Shown here: one piece after another, positions 57,016 to 64,000 of the stretch
Numbering within the stretch: position 1 is the first letter of the stretch
Layout: every line of letters starts with the position of its first letter
Assembly: GCA_049454295.1 (NCBI GenBank)
Contig: JBMTYG010000002.1
Coordinates: 1 to 64,000, forward strand
Direction of reading: 5' to 3'
Source of the DNA: UBA7803 sp049454295
Lineage (GTDB): Bacteria > Pseudomonadota > Gammaproteobacteria > Pseudomonadales > Azotimanducaceae
Length of the DNA: 64,000 bases
The notes under the pieces: model-generated
The model's input: only the letters and a program-made list of their open reading frames with translations
What the model was told of the DNA's origin: nothing
Databases searched by the model: none
Translations under genes and position numbers: made by a program

Positions 57016-57594
57016 TCACGGCAACCAGGGGCTTGACCCGCTTGGGGGCTCAAGTTCACCAAGAAAGTCGGCGAGCGATGCCGCCAGCGTACGCAGAGGG
57101 CGCTCACCCGCCCGCTCAAGCAACACAGATCCAGACTCGTTATCCACCGAAATGAAGGTGCCATCGTCAGGCTCAACGGTCGCCACGAACGCGGTGAATG
57201 GAAGTCGCCGTCGCCGTTGCGATAATGCATGTCCGAGCAGGTTCTCAACCAAACGCTCGGCGTCGTCTTCATTCCAGAGCAGGATGAGCCGGACCAGGCC
57301 GAATGAAGCCCGCGCGTCGAGCCCCGCGGACCACCAGCGCGCGTAGTAGGCCTCGATATCCGGGTGCAGGCGGAGTTCAAGCGCGCGGCTGAGCCCTGCC
57401 AATGCATCGAGCGGCGCCGACGAACGCAGGCAGGGCGCCCAGTTCACGCGCTGCACACCTTGATCGTCTCGCCACGGTGCGCCCTGTTCGCAGGGCGAGC
57501 GCCACTCGGGATCGAACGGCTCTGCCGACAGCGGCGCTGCCGCAACCAACCGAGCCACGAGACGGTCCAGGGCCGTAGCGACGGCAGTCGTCAT
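57016..57594 (-). CDS. syd: SecY-interacting protein Syd
   Basis: 192 aa. Cytosolic protein that in E. coli binds SecY and proofreads translocon integrity. Recognised by VNWAPCLR, LELRLHPDIEAYYARWW, LILLWNEDDAERLVENLLGH (about 108-127), RRLPFTAFVATVEPDDGTFISVDN-type residues and the C-terminal SLADFLGELEP. Its ATG overlaps the stop of the sensor gene (ATGA), placing it last in the ECF-sigma operon. Confidence 0.88.
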   Translation of the reverse strand: MTTAVATALDRLVARLVAAAPLSAEPFDPEWRSPCEQGAPWRDDQGVQRVNWAPCLRSSAPLDALAGLSRALELRLHPDIEAYYARWWSAGLDARASFGLVRLILLWNEDDAERLVENLLGHALSQRRRRLPFTAFVATVEPDDGTFISVDNESGSVLLERAGERPLRTLAASLADFLGELEPPSGSSPWLP

Positions 57595-58076
57595 GGCGCA
57601 GGTACAGGACCGGCCGCTGGCGGCTGACCAGGCGGCAGTCGCCGCTGGGCGGCCATGCCCGCTGCAAGCCGTCGCCGTTCGTCCGGCGAGAGTTGGGTCG
57701 CCACCTCGACGAGCGTTGCATGACGGGCAGACTGGCTATCGTTGAGGGCCCGGCGCAGCTCATCGAGCGACCGCGCGAGATCGCTGGCGGCAAAGGTTTC
57801 GGAACGTAGCGATTCCTGCACAGATCGCTGCGCGCGGCGAATTGCTCGGATCTGCTTCCGGCTCGCGTGCAGTGATTCACGCAACATCGGGCGCAACGCG
57901 TCGCGCTCCGCCGGCGCAAGCCCCTGGATTGCCGGCCAGACCATCAGCGTGGGGTCATGTCCTGGCGGTGGCCCAATGGACTGCAGCCAGCGACCCGCCA
58001 AAAATCCGACCAGCACCAAGTTGATCGAAAGGGAGATCGCAAGCGCTATCAGAAGCCCTTTACCAGAGCGTGTCAT
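57591..58076 (-). CDS. Periplasmic heavy-metal sensor-like protein (CnrX/Spy-like fold)
   Basis: 161 aa from ATG 58076. A membrane anchor (about 8-28; LLIALAISLSINLVLVGFLAGR) precedes a periplasmic helical hairpin domain of the metal-resistance sensor type (about 35-150): GLAPAERDALRPMLRESLHASRKQ and LSPDERRRLAAGMA, as in CnrX/Spy-type proteins. Few His, no Cys, so metal binding is uncertain. Overlaps the putative anti-sigma gene by 17 bp. Confidence 0.72.
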   Translation of the reverse strand: MTRSGKGLLIALAISLSINLVLVGFLAGRWLQSIGPPPGHDPTLMVWPAIQGLAPAERDALRPMLRESLHASRKQIRAIRRAQRSVQESLRSETFAASDLARSLDELRRALNDSQSARHATLVEVATQLSPDERRRLAAGMAAQRRLPPGQPPAAGPVPAP

Positions 58077-58410
58077 GGTCCTGCTCTCCCGCAGCGTCGG
58101 CAAAGCTCCATTGGTCGAGCATTTGCGCAAACACAGCTGTGTCGTCATCGTGGGGAATGAACCACCCGGCCACCAATCCGAGCGCTAGGGGAACTGCGGC
58201 TACCGCCGCCGAACGCCAGATCCGTTCATGCGCCCATGCAAGGATGCGATCGAGCGGGTCGCCCGTGGCGGCGCGTTCCGTTACACGCCGCCGGATCGCT
58301 GCTGCAAGCTCCGGCGGCGCACGGTGGGCGCGAGCGGTTTGTAACCAGTCGTGCAACACGCGATCAGTCTGCGACCCCTGCTCTCCCGATTGATCCCTTG
58401 GCTTACTCAT
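58060..58410 (-). CDS. Small membrane protein, putative anti-sigma factor
   Basis: 116 aa, no clear family. A cytoplasmic N-terminus (about 1-65), one membrane helix (about 69-88; AAVAAVPLALGLVAGWF) and a short periplasmic tail. It lacks the zinc HxxxCxxC motif of common anti-sigmas. Role inferred only from position: its ATG overlaps the sigma-factor stop (ATGA) and the sensor gene follows, like cnrYXH-type arrangements. Confidence 0.6.
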   Translation of the reverse strand: MSKPRDQSGEQGSQTDRVLHDWLQTARAHRAPPELAAAIRRRVTERAATGDPLDRILAWAHERIWRSAAVAAVPLALGLVAGWFIPHDDDTAVFAQMLDQWSFADAAGEQDHDTLW

Positions 58411-58943
58411 GGCGCCTCCAGAATGGTCCGCAGCGCGCGCCGGGCGCGTGCGAGGCGCGACTCCGCGGCTTCGACCGTACTGCCGAGCACCGCTGCAACA
58501 TCGCGCAGAGAAAACCCGCGCACCTCGACCAGCAGTAGCGCCGCTTTCTGGTCGAGCGGCAGTCCCGCAAGTGCCCGATCAAGCCGAGCGACAAGCCGCG
58601 CCCGCTCCAACTCACCCGCCGGACCAGGCGCAGCATCAGGGAGAAGATCCGTGTCGTTGTCAGCCTCAAGCGCCGGCTTGCGCCAGTGGTCCACGCACAG
58701 GTGGTGGGCGATCGTATGCAGCCAGGTGGTCACCCGCGCGCGCCCCGGCTGATAGGACCCGGCGCGCTGCCAGACGCGCAGAAACGTCTCCTGGGTGAGT
58801 TCGTCAGCATCATCTCGAGAGCCGGTAAGACGCAGCGTGTAGCCATGGATCGCATCGACGTGCCGCGCAAGGAACTGCTCGAAAGCGTGCTCGCTGCCAG
58901 CGGCAATGCGAGCCATGAGCGTCTCGTCATCGATCTCGACCAC
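58407..58943 (-). CDS. ECF-type RNA polymerase sigma factor
   Basis: 178 aa. Sigma region 2 (about 20-85; DDADELTQETFLRVWQ and TWLHTIAHHLCVDHWRK) and region 4 (about 118-170; LPLDQKAALLLVEVRGFSLRDVAAVLGSTVEAAESRLARARRALR as a helix-turn-helix). GTG start, 16 bp after the EF-hand gene. Probably responds to an envelope or metal signal through the two downstream membrane proteins. Confidence 0.88.
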   Translation of the reverse strand: MVEIDDETLMARIAAGSEHAFEQFLARHVDAIHGYTLRLTGSRDDADELTQETFLRVWQRAGSYQPGRARVTTWLHTIAHHLCVDHWRKPALEADNDTDLLPDAAPGPAGELERARLVARLDRALAGLPLDQKAALLLVEVRGFSLRDVAAVLGSTVEAAESRLARARRALRTILEAP

Positions 58944-58959
58944 ACGCGCGTCGATCCAT

Positions 58960-59574
58960 TCAGGAGCGATTGGCGCGTCGATAGGCGCGCGCTTCCGCCC
59001 GTGTCACCGTGCCGTCCTGATCGGTATCCAGCGCACGCAAACGGGCCCCGGGCGCCAACATCTCCTCTTGGGACAGCATGCCGTCGCCATTCTTGTCGAG
59101 ACGCGTGAAAACGGCTTTCTGGCGTTCGATGCGCACTGCGTCATGCACCTTGCGCAGGCTGAACTCATCACGCTCGATCTGCCCATTGCCATTGTTATCG
59201 AGCGCCGCAAACACCGCTGCTTCCTGTGTGGCGATCGGCCCCGCTGGGAACTGACCTCCGCGCCGTCCAGCACCGGGCTCAAACTCTTGGCCCTCGTCGC
59301 CAACAGCATCACGATGCCGACCGGGCGGCGCCGCCGCCTCGAATTCAGCCTGACTCACGCTGCCGTCGCCGTTCGTGTCGGCACGAGCAAAGCGCTCGGC
59401 TGCGCGCGACTCCATTTCCTTCAGGTCAAGCGGGAAGCGGGTGCGGTGATCGTCGGATTCACCTGCACCCAAGTCCGCAGATGTCGCAAAGGCCGGACCT
59501 GCCAGGAGAGAGAGCACCCATCCGGTTTGCACCAGCGCGCGCAAAATCGGTCTCTGAACAACTCGATTACCCAT
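58960..59574 (-). CDS. Exported EF-hand protein
   Basis: 204 aa, signal peptide (about 10-30, AFA). Four canonical 12-residue EF-hand loops with acidic ligands: DTNGDGSVSQAE (66-77), DNNGNGQIERDE (126-137), DKNGDGMLSQEE (160-171) and DTDQDGTVTRAE (183-194). Likely a secreted or periplasmic calcium-binding protein. It precedes the ECF sigma gene and starts 33 bp after greB. Confidence 0.88.
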   Translation of the reverse strand: MGNRVVQRPILRALVQTGWVLSLLAGPAFATSADLGAGESDDHRTRFPLDLKEMESRAAERFARADTNGDGSVSQAEFEAAAPPGRHRDAVGDEGQEFEPGAGRRGGQFPAGPIATQEAAVFAALDNNGNGQIERDEFSLRKVHDAVRIERQKAVFTRLDKNGDGMLSQEEMLAPGARLRALDTDQDGTVTRAEARAYRRANRS

Positions 59575-59607
59575 GAACGCATCCTCTGATCGGGGACATC
59601 CCGTTGC

Positions 59608-60135
59608 TTATACGGTCGTGCCGCCAGAATCCGTCGCAGACTGATAGCCGATCCCGCAGAGTTCGAGCTCGCGTACGACCCCGCCCACCTCGACGGTCAC
59701 CACGTCACCAACACGTTTGCCTAACAAAGCCCGTGCGACGGGGGCATCGATGCTGATATACCCCGGCGCGGTCCCTATCTCATCCGGCCCAACCAGGCGA
59801 TAGCGCTCGACGTGACCCGAATCGTCGATGACGTCGACCCAGGCACCGAAAAAAACGCGCGAACGGTCAGTCGGTGCTCGATCGACCACGGTCAGGATCT
59901 CGAGACGCTTCGACAGATAGCGCACCCGCGCGTCGATTTCGCGCAGCTGCTTTTTGCCGTAGATGTACTCGGCGTTTTCCGAACGATCTCCCATGGCTGC
60001 CGCCTCCGCCACCCGTCGAGTGACCTCAGGACGCGTTTCACGCCAGAGCACGCGCAGCTCGGACTCCAGACGCGCGAAACCAGCCGCGGTGATGTACGGC
60101 GCGGCGCGTGGCGCGGGCGGACGATAGCGACTCAC
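59608..60135 (-). CDS. greB: Transcription elongation factor GreB
   Basis: Rescues backtracked RNA polymerase by stimulating transcript cleavage. 175 aa from GTG 60135. N-terminal coiled coil with the catalytic acidic tip AAAMGDRSENAEYIYGKKQLREID (about 40-63), and a C-terminal FKBP-like domain. The GTG overlaps the upstream gene's stop (GTGA), so GreB is translationally coupled to the IspZ-like gene. An upstream in-frame extension to 60228 is unlikely. Confidence 0.93.
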   Translation of the reverse strand: MSRYRPPAPRAAPYITAAGFARLESELRVLWRETRPEVTRRVAEAAAMGDRSENAEYIYGKKQLREIDARVRYLSKRLEILTVVDRAPTDRSRVFFGAWVDVIDDSGHVERYRLVGPDEIGTAPGYISIDAPVARALLGKRVGDVVTVEVGGVVRELELCGIGYQSATDSGGTTV

Positions 60136-61130
60136 GCGTCCAGCGCTCCGAGCGTTGGCCGCGCATAGCGCAACACCTGAAACATGAGCACGAGCGTGAT
60201 GATGAAATCCCCGAAACTCGTGTACCACAGCCAGACATCGGTCGAAAAATAAATCGCCACCGCGTAATTGAGCAGCGCCGTGACCAGCCCGAGCGCCGCC
60301 ATACCCATCGCAAGACGCCGCGGATCCGTGGGCATCGGCAGGTAGCGACCGAGGCGTCGCCCGAAGTAGCCGCCGCGGTTTAACAGGCCGTCAACACCCA
60401 TCAGCGCCGCTACGAAAAGCCCCAGAATAGTGCTCTTCATCTTGACCATAAAATCGTCATCGAAGGCGATGGAAAAACCGGCTGACAGCAGCAACATACC
60501 GACGCCAAACAGGGCGAGGCCGCCCAGCAGATCGACCTTCACGAAACGCTGCGCGACCACCACCGCGAGACCAGCGCCCGCGGCGATGAGAGCCGCGGTC
60601 GAAAGCGAGTCGGTCAGCTTAGCAGCCAGAAGGAACAGAACCCCCAGACCGATATCGGTGAAAAAGGAGTACTTGTTCCTATCCCACTGCTGAGCTGCCC
60701 GGTCGGCACGCTGCTCAGAATCCGGACGCTCCCAGCGCGACTCCCCTGACCGATGGCGTATGCGATCCGCGGCATCGGGGACGGGCGGCAGAGCGCCAGC
60801 GGACGCCCCGGGCATGAACGCCGCGATTGGACGCGGACGCAGACCCGTGTGACTCTCGTGGACGAGTTCGCCTCTCTCAAGCACCCGAATACCCATACTC
60901 CAGAGATTGACGTAGCCCACCTCGACGGCAAATTCCTCGCCGTTGCAATTCCCATGCAGCACCTGCAGACGCTGTTGATCGAACGCGTCCATGATCTGCA
61001 GGGTATCCGTGGCCAACACCCGATCCTCGTGTAGCAGCCGCGTGGTTACGGTCGAGAGCCCAACGCCCGCCTCAATCCGAAACGACTGACCGTGGAGCAC
61101 AAAGGGGCGGCGATAAGTCCAGATATTCAT
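60132..61130 (-). CDS. Membrane protein with IspZ/YciB-like C-terminal half
   Basis: 332 aa from ATG 61130. An N-terminal soluble region (about 1-100, beta-rich, no recognised family) and a polar linker (about 100-145) precede about six membrane helices (about 150-325). The membrane part resembles the intracellular septation protein YciB/IspZ: paired segments DDFMVKMKSTILGLFVAALM and WLWYTSFGDFIITLVLMFQV parallel those of E. coli YciB. Canonical YciB is about 180 aa, so this is a possible fusion. 7 bp after mtnA. Confidence 0.65.
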   Translation of the reverse strand: MNIWTYRRPFVLHGQSFRIEAGVGLSTVTTRLLHEDRVLATDTLQIMDAFDQQRLQVLHGNCNGEEFAVEVGYVNLWSMGIRVLERGELVHESHTGLRPRPIAAFMPGASAGALPPVPDAADRIRHRSGESRWERPDSEQRADRAAQQWDRNKYSFFTDIGLGVLFLLAAKLTDSLSTAALIAAGAGLAVVVAQRFVKVDLLGGLALFGVGMLLLSAGFSIAFDDDFMVKMKSTILGLFVAALMGVDGLLNRGGYFGRRLGRYLPMPTDPRRLAMGMAALGLVTALLNYAVAIYFSTDVWLWYTSFGDFIITLVLMFQVLRYARPTLGALDA

Positions 61131-61137
61131 GCTCGGA

Positions 61138-62259
61138 TCATAGTCCGCGTTCGGTTGGCTGCGTGTTCTGCGCACCCCGACTGACCTGGGATGCCTCCTC
61201 GACAGTCCCCTCCCGGGACCCGAGCAGTGACTGCAGGGAGTCGCCGAGCGGAGCGCGGGCAATGCCGCGCTCAGTGATGATGCCGGTGACAAGCGCTGCC
61301 GGGGTCACGTCGAAGGCCGGGTTCCAGACGGGAACTTCCGCAGCCGTGTTGCCACGAATCTCGCTTGGGTCGCGGATTTCGATTTCCACATCGTCGCCGG
61401 TAGCGGTGCTGGGATCCCAAGTCGAGGACGGGCAGGCGACATAAAAAGGGACGCGGTAATACTGACAGAGCACGGCGAGATTCAGCGTGCCAATCTTGTT
61501 CACGACATCGCCGTTGCGGGTCACTCGGTCCGTTCCGACAATGACGAGATCAACGCCGCCCGCGGCCATGCGCGCGGCGGCCATGTTGTCGCAGATCAAG
61601 GTCACGTCGATACCGGCGCGGGAAAGCTCCCACGCGGTGAGACGAGCCCCCTGCAAAAGAGGTCTCGTTTCATCCACGACGACCTGGAAGCGCGTACCCA
61701 TTGCATGGGCCAGATACAACGGCGCCGTCGCCGTCCCCAGCGCCGAGACGGCGAGCGCGCCGGCGTTGCAATGGGTCAAGACGGTCATACCCGGCTGAAT
61801 CAACGGTAGTCCGTTCTGACCTATGCCGAGGCATAGCCGGCGGTCTTCGGCTTCGATCTCTCTCGCTTCGGCCAGCAGATCGGCAGGCGTCGGGAACGCG
61901 TGCGCATGCGCGGTCATGCGCCGCAGGGCCCAGCCCAAATTCACCGCGGTGGGGCGCGCAGCCGCGAGCGCGGCGGCCGCAGATTCAACATAAGCGAGCC
62001 AGGCTGCGCGATCCGTATGCGATCGGGCAGATGCCGCGACTGCCAGCGTATAAGCCGCCGCTACGCCAATGGCGGGAGCCCCCCGGACCGACAGCGTCCG
62101 TATGGCGTCAATGCCGTCCTCGAGGGTATCGATCGGTCGATACGTCACTGCGTGGGGTAGCTGCCGCTGGTCAAGCACGCTGAAGCGGCCCTCCTGCCAG
62201 CGCAGGGTGGCGGGCACAGCGGTCAGGGCATCCACCGCCACTGTTTCGAAGTGCTGCAT
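61138..62259 (-). CDS. mtnA: S-methyl-5-thioribose-1-phosphate isomerase
   Basis: Methionine-salvage enzyme converting methylthioribose-1-phosphate to methylthioribulose-1-phosphate. 373 aa. RGAPAIGVAAAYTLA, the catalytic-cysteine segment LTHCNAGALA, and GTDRVTRNGDVVNKIGT are all present, distinguishing it from eIF2B-like relatives. 17 bp after the class II aldolase gene. Confidence 0.93.
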   Translation of the reverse strand: MQHFETVAVDALTAVPATLRWQEGRFSVLDQRQLPHAVTYRPIDTLEDGIDAIRTLSVRGAPAIGVAAAYTLAVAASARSHTDRAAWLAYVESAAAALAAARPTAVNLGWALRRMTAHAHAFPTPADLLAEAREIEAEDRRLCLGIGQNGLPLIQPGMTVLTHCNAGALAVSALGTATAPLYLAHAMGTRFQVVVDETRPLLQGARLTAWELSRAGIDVTLICDNMAAARMAAGGVDLVIVGTDRVTRNGDVVNKIGTLNLAVLCQYYRVPFYVACPSSTWDPSTATGDDVEIEIRDPSEIRGNTAAEVPVWNPAFDVTPAALVTGIITERGIARAPLGDSLQSLLGSREGTVEEASQVSRGAQNTQPTERGL

Positions 62260-62276
62260 GACCAGCCGCGCCCAGG

Positions 62277-62933
62277 TCAGCGCCGCAAAGCGCGAGCGAG
62301 GACGGACAGGAGCGCAACACCCGTCGCCTCAGCGTCTTCCCCGCAGGCGAACACCCCGTCCTCGTGCCCGCGGGTGGTGAATACGATCGGTCGGCGCGGT
62401 TCGTTCTGCAGCAGAGCCGCCACGGCATCTGCCATCGCACGACTGCCATAGGGCACGTGAGCCGCAGTGCCCGGCAATCCGAGCATATCCGCCTGCTGCC
62501 AGATCTCCCGCGCATGAACATGAAATACCCAGCGCACGCTGTCGTCTGCGGCATACACCATGGCATGCGAGAGCGTCTCCGACGACGGCGGTTTGCGCCC
62601 CTCGGCTTCCACCCAGAAGCGCGCCAGGCTGAGCGAGACAATCCGCACCAGATCTTGGTGCCGCAGGTCGCGCGCGCCCCCAGTCTGGCTCGCCGTGATG
62701 ACGAAACGTCGCGAATCAGCCGGGTCGCGCACGCTCAGGTTGCCATACCCGAGCCCGCCGTAGCGTCTTGGGTCTCGACCCACAAGACCCTGTCGTCGCA
62801 GCACGCGACGCCACGCACGGAGGTCGGCAAACGTGTCCGCATCCAGAAACTCACCGGTCTCATGCGACGGGCTCAAGCCATAGGCAAACTGTATTGCGCC
62901 CTCGGCAGCGACGGTCGGCGTCAGCTCTGACAC
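62277..62933 (-). CDS. Class II aldolase/adducin family protein
   Basis: 218 aa. Fold and metal ligands of class II aldolases: GGLGYGNLSV (59-68), catalytic-type Glu119 in PSSET, His138 and His140 in FHVHAREIW, and His190 in TRGHEDG. This could be MtnB (dehydratase) or an Ald2-type aldolase cleaving the MtnA product; sequence alone does not settle it. Begins the mtnA operon, GTG start. Confidence 0.82.
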   Translation of the reverse strand: MSELTPTVAAEGAIQFAYGLSPSHETGEFLDADTFADLRAWRRVLRRQGLVGRDPRRYGGLGYGNLSVRDPADSRRFVITASQTGGARDLRHQDLVRIVSLSLARFWVEAEGRKPPSSETLSHAMVYAADDSVRWVFHVHAREIWQQADMLGLPGTAAHVPYGSRAMADAVAALLQNEPRRPIVFTTRGHEDGVFACGEDAEATGVALLSVLARALRR

Positions 62934-62987
62934 TGGGGTAACATCCTCGCTTCAATGCGCGAAGCATGCCACGGGACGGGGAGCGAG

Positions 62988-63812
62988 ATGCAGGTGCGAA
63001 AGGCGGCGGGTGCCATCGGCGCCTTCATCGACGAATTGGATCTCGCTCAAGCAGCTCGAGACCCTGCGCTCTTCGCCGAGCTGCGCCAGATTCTTTACAC
63101 CCATGAGGTGATCTTCGTGCGCGACCAGCGCATCACGCCGCTCGAATACCAGACCCTCGCCCGACGCTTTGGCGCTATCGAGGGACACCCCGCCTATGAC
63201 GTCGTCGCGGAGGCGCCGGACGTGCAGATTCTCGAGAGCACGCCGGAGCGTCCGTCGAAAATCGAGCTCTGGCATACCGATATGACCTTCCGACCAGCAC
63301 CGCCGTGTATCACCCTGTTGCACGGTCAGATCATCCCGCCCTATGGCGGAGATACGCTCTGGGCCAGCACCACCGCGGCCTACGCGGCACTGTCGATACC
63401 CGTGCAGCGGCTGGTTGACGAGCTCATCGCGGTGCACGATTTTCGCCAGGGTTTTCGCGAGAGCCTCGCCGAACCCGGCGGCGCCGAGCGTCTCGCAGCA
63501 GCCATCGCGGCGAACCCCCCGGTGCGACACCCAGTCGTCCGAATTCATCCGCACACGGGCCGCCGCGCGCTGTACGTGAATCGCCTGTTCACATCGCACA
63601 TCGAGGGGATGAGTCGCCACGAGAGCGATGCAATTCTTGAGATGCTGTATCGCCACATCGTGCAGGACGAGTTCACGGTTCGCCTCGGCTGGCAACCCTA
63701 CACGGTCGCCATCTGGGACAACCGCTCAACGCAACACAAGCCCGTCAACGATTTCCTTGCACACCACAGGCGCATGCATCGCATCACCATTGCGGCAGAG
63801 GCGCGCGGATGA
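62988..63812 (+). CDS. TauD/TfdA family Fe(II)/2-oxoglutarate dioxygenase
   Basis: 274 aa from ATG 62988; an ATG at 62955 is in frame. Iron ligands His96 and Asp98 (WHTDMTF) and His250 (TQHKPVND), with 2-oxoglutarate-binding Arg265 (HRITI). The substrate is unknown. Divergent from the mtnA-aldolase operon with a 54-bp gap (from 62988) and overlapping the next dioxygenase by 4 bp. Confidence 0.9.
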   Translation: MQVRKAAGAIGAFIDELDLAQAARDPALFAELRQILYTHEVIFVRDQRITPLEYQTLARRFGAIEGHPAYDVVAEAPDVQILESTPERPSKIELWHTDMTFRPAPPCITLLHGQIIPPYGGDTLWASTTAAYAALSIPVQRLVDELIAVHDFRQGFRESLAEPGGAERLAAAIAANPPVRHPVVRIHPHTGRRALYVNRLFTSHIEGMSRHESDAILEMLYRHIVQDEFTVRLGWQPYTVAIWDNRSTQHKPVNDFLAHHRRMHRITIAAEARG

Positions 63813-64000
63813 CTACAGATTCCGGGCACACACTTACAACCCGCACCGACTGGCGCGCGTTGCCCTGGTCTCGGCTCGACGGCCCGGTTGGTCTCGAGCT
63901 TGCGGGCATTGACGTTCGGCAGATCGCGCCAGAGATGGTTCACGCCGCGATTGCTCAAGCACAGCTGCTGGTGTTTCGCGATCAGCGCCTTGACCCCTTG
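63809..64000 (+). CDS. Second TauD/TfdA-type dioxygenase, 3'-truncated
   Basis: The ATG at 63809 overlaps the previous stop (ATGA) and reads on to the window end (64 codons): an N-terminal VGLELAGIDVRQIAP, then LLVFRDQRLDPL, matching the early part of TauD-type dioxygenases. The catalytic residues lie beyond the window. It is a separate gene paralogous to the preceding one, not a duplication of its 3' end. Confidence 0.78.
   Translation, partial: MTTDSGHTLTTRTDWRALPWSRLDGPVGLELAGIDVRQIAPEMVHAAIAQAQLLVFRDQRLDPL

Overview
The window is a gene-dense, GC-rich stretch of a gammaproteobacterial chromosome, almost entirely core genes. The taxonomic call rests on gene content (Syd, EnvC, UbiJ, DamX, YibN/SecB, TatABC next to ubiEJB, pilMNOPQ-aroKB-damX). 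It also rests on gene order, which as I recall it follows the Pseudomonas arrangement (hisA, ctpA, envC, gpmI, rhodanese, secB, ntrC/ntrB, glnA, typA, tat, ubi, hslVU, priA, rpmE, mrcA, pilM-Q, aroK, aroB, damX, gltBD). Sequence details and the right-hand gene set do not match Pseudomonas itself. I cannot name a family. GTG and TTG starts and 4-bp stop/start overlaps are common. I saw no rRNA, tRNA, IS element, prophage or CRISPR array.

Layout. 1-5.7 kb: 3' part of hisA, converging on an envelope block (S41 protease, envC, gpmI, minus strand); then divergent yibN-secB. 5.7-11 kb (minus): trmL, and the nitrogen control block ntrC-ntrB, a DUF4124 protein and glnA, with a sigma-54 promoter and two NtrC-type sites upstream of glnA. 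11.4-13.7 kb (plus): typA-dtd. 13.7-24.2 kb (minus): one long run, priA, a SPOR-domain protein, hslV-hslU, a DUF971 protein, ubiE-ubiJ-ubiB, hisE, tatA-tatB-tatC. 24.4-26.1 kb (plus): rpmE and an M48 protease. 26.2-28.6 kb (minus): mrcA (PBP1A), divergent from the plus-strand type IV pilus operon pilMNOPQ and then aroK-aroB-damX (28.7-37.2 kb). 37.2-43.3 kb (minus): gltB-gltD.

43.5-64 kb is the more individual part: a DUF1214/DUF1254 membrane protein pair, a Nudix hydrolase, malate dehydrogenase, enoyl-CoA hydratase with a metallo-beta-lactamase-fold hydrolase, a membrane metallophosphoesterase and an O6-alkylguanine-DNA alkyltransferase. A long minus-strand series follows. Read in transcription order it is class II aldolase, mtnA, an IspZ/YciB-like fusion, greB, an EF-hand protein, ECF sigma factor, small membrane protein (putative anti-sigma), periplasmic metal-sensor-like protein and syd, then an RND efflux system (MFP, pump, outer-membrane factor) and aroA. 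Divergent from this series, at the right edge, are two tandem TauD-type dioxygenases, the second cut by the window end.

Functionally the window links nitrogen assimilation (glnA, ntrBC, gltBD), shikimate synthesis (aroK, aroB, aroA), ubiquinone synthesis, Tat and SecB export, peptidoglycan growth and cleavage (mrcA, envC, two SPOR proteins), and type IV pilus assembly. I did not find a clearly new system. The best leads are the EF-hand/ECF sigma/sensor operon, the IspZ-like fusion, the mtnA-aldolase pair with divergent dioxygenases, and the glnA-ntrBC control sites.
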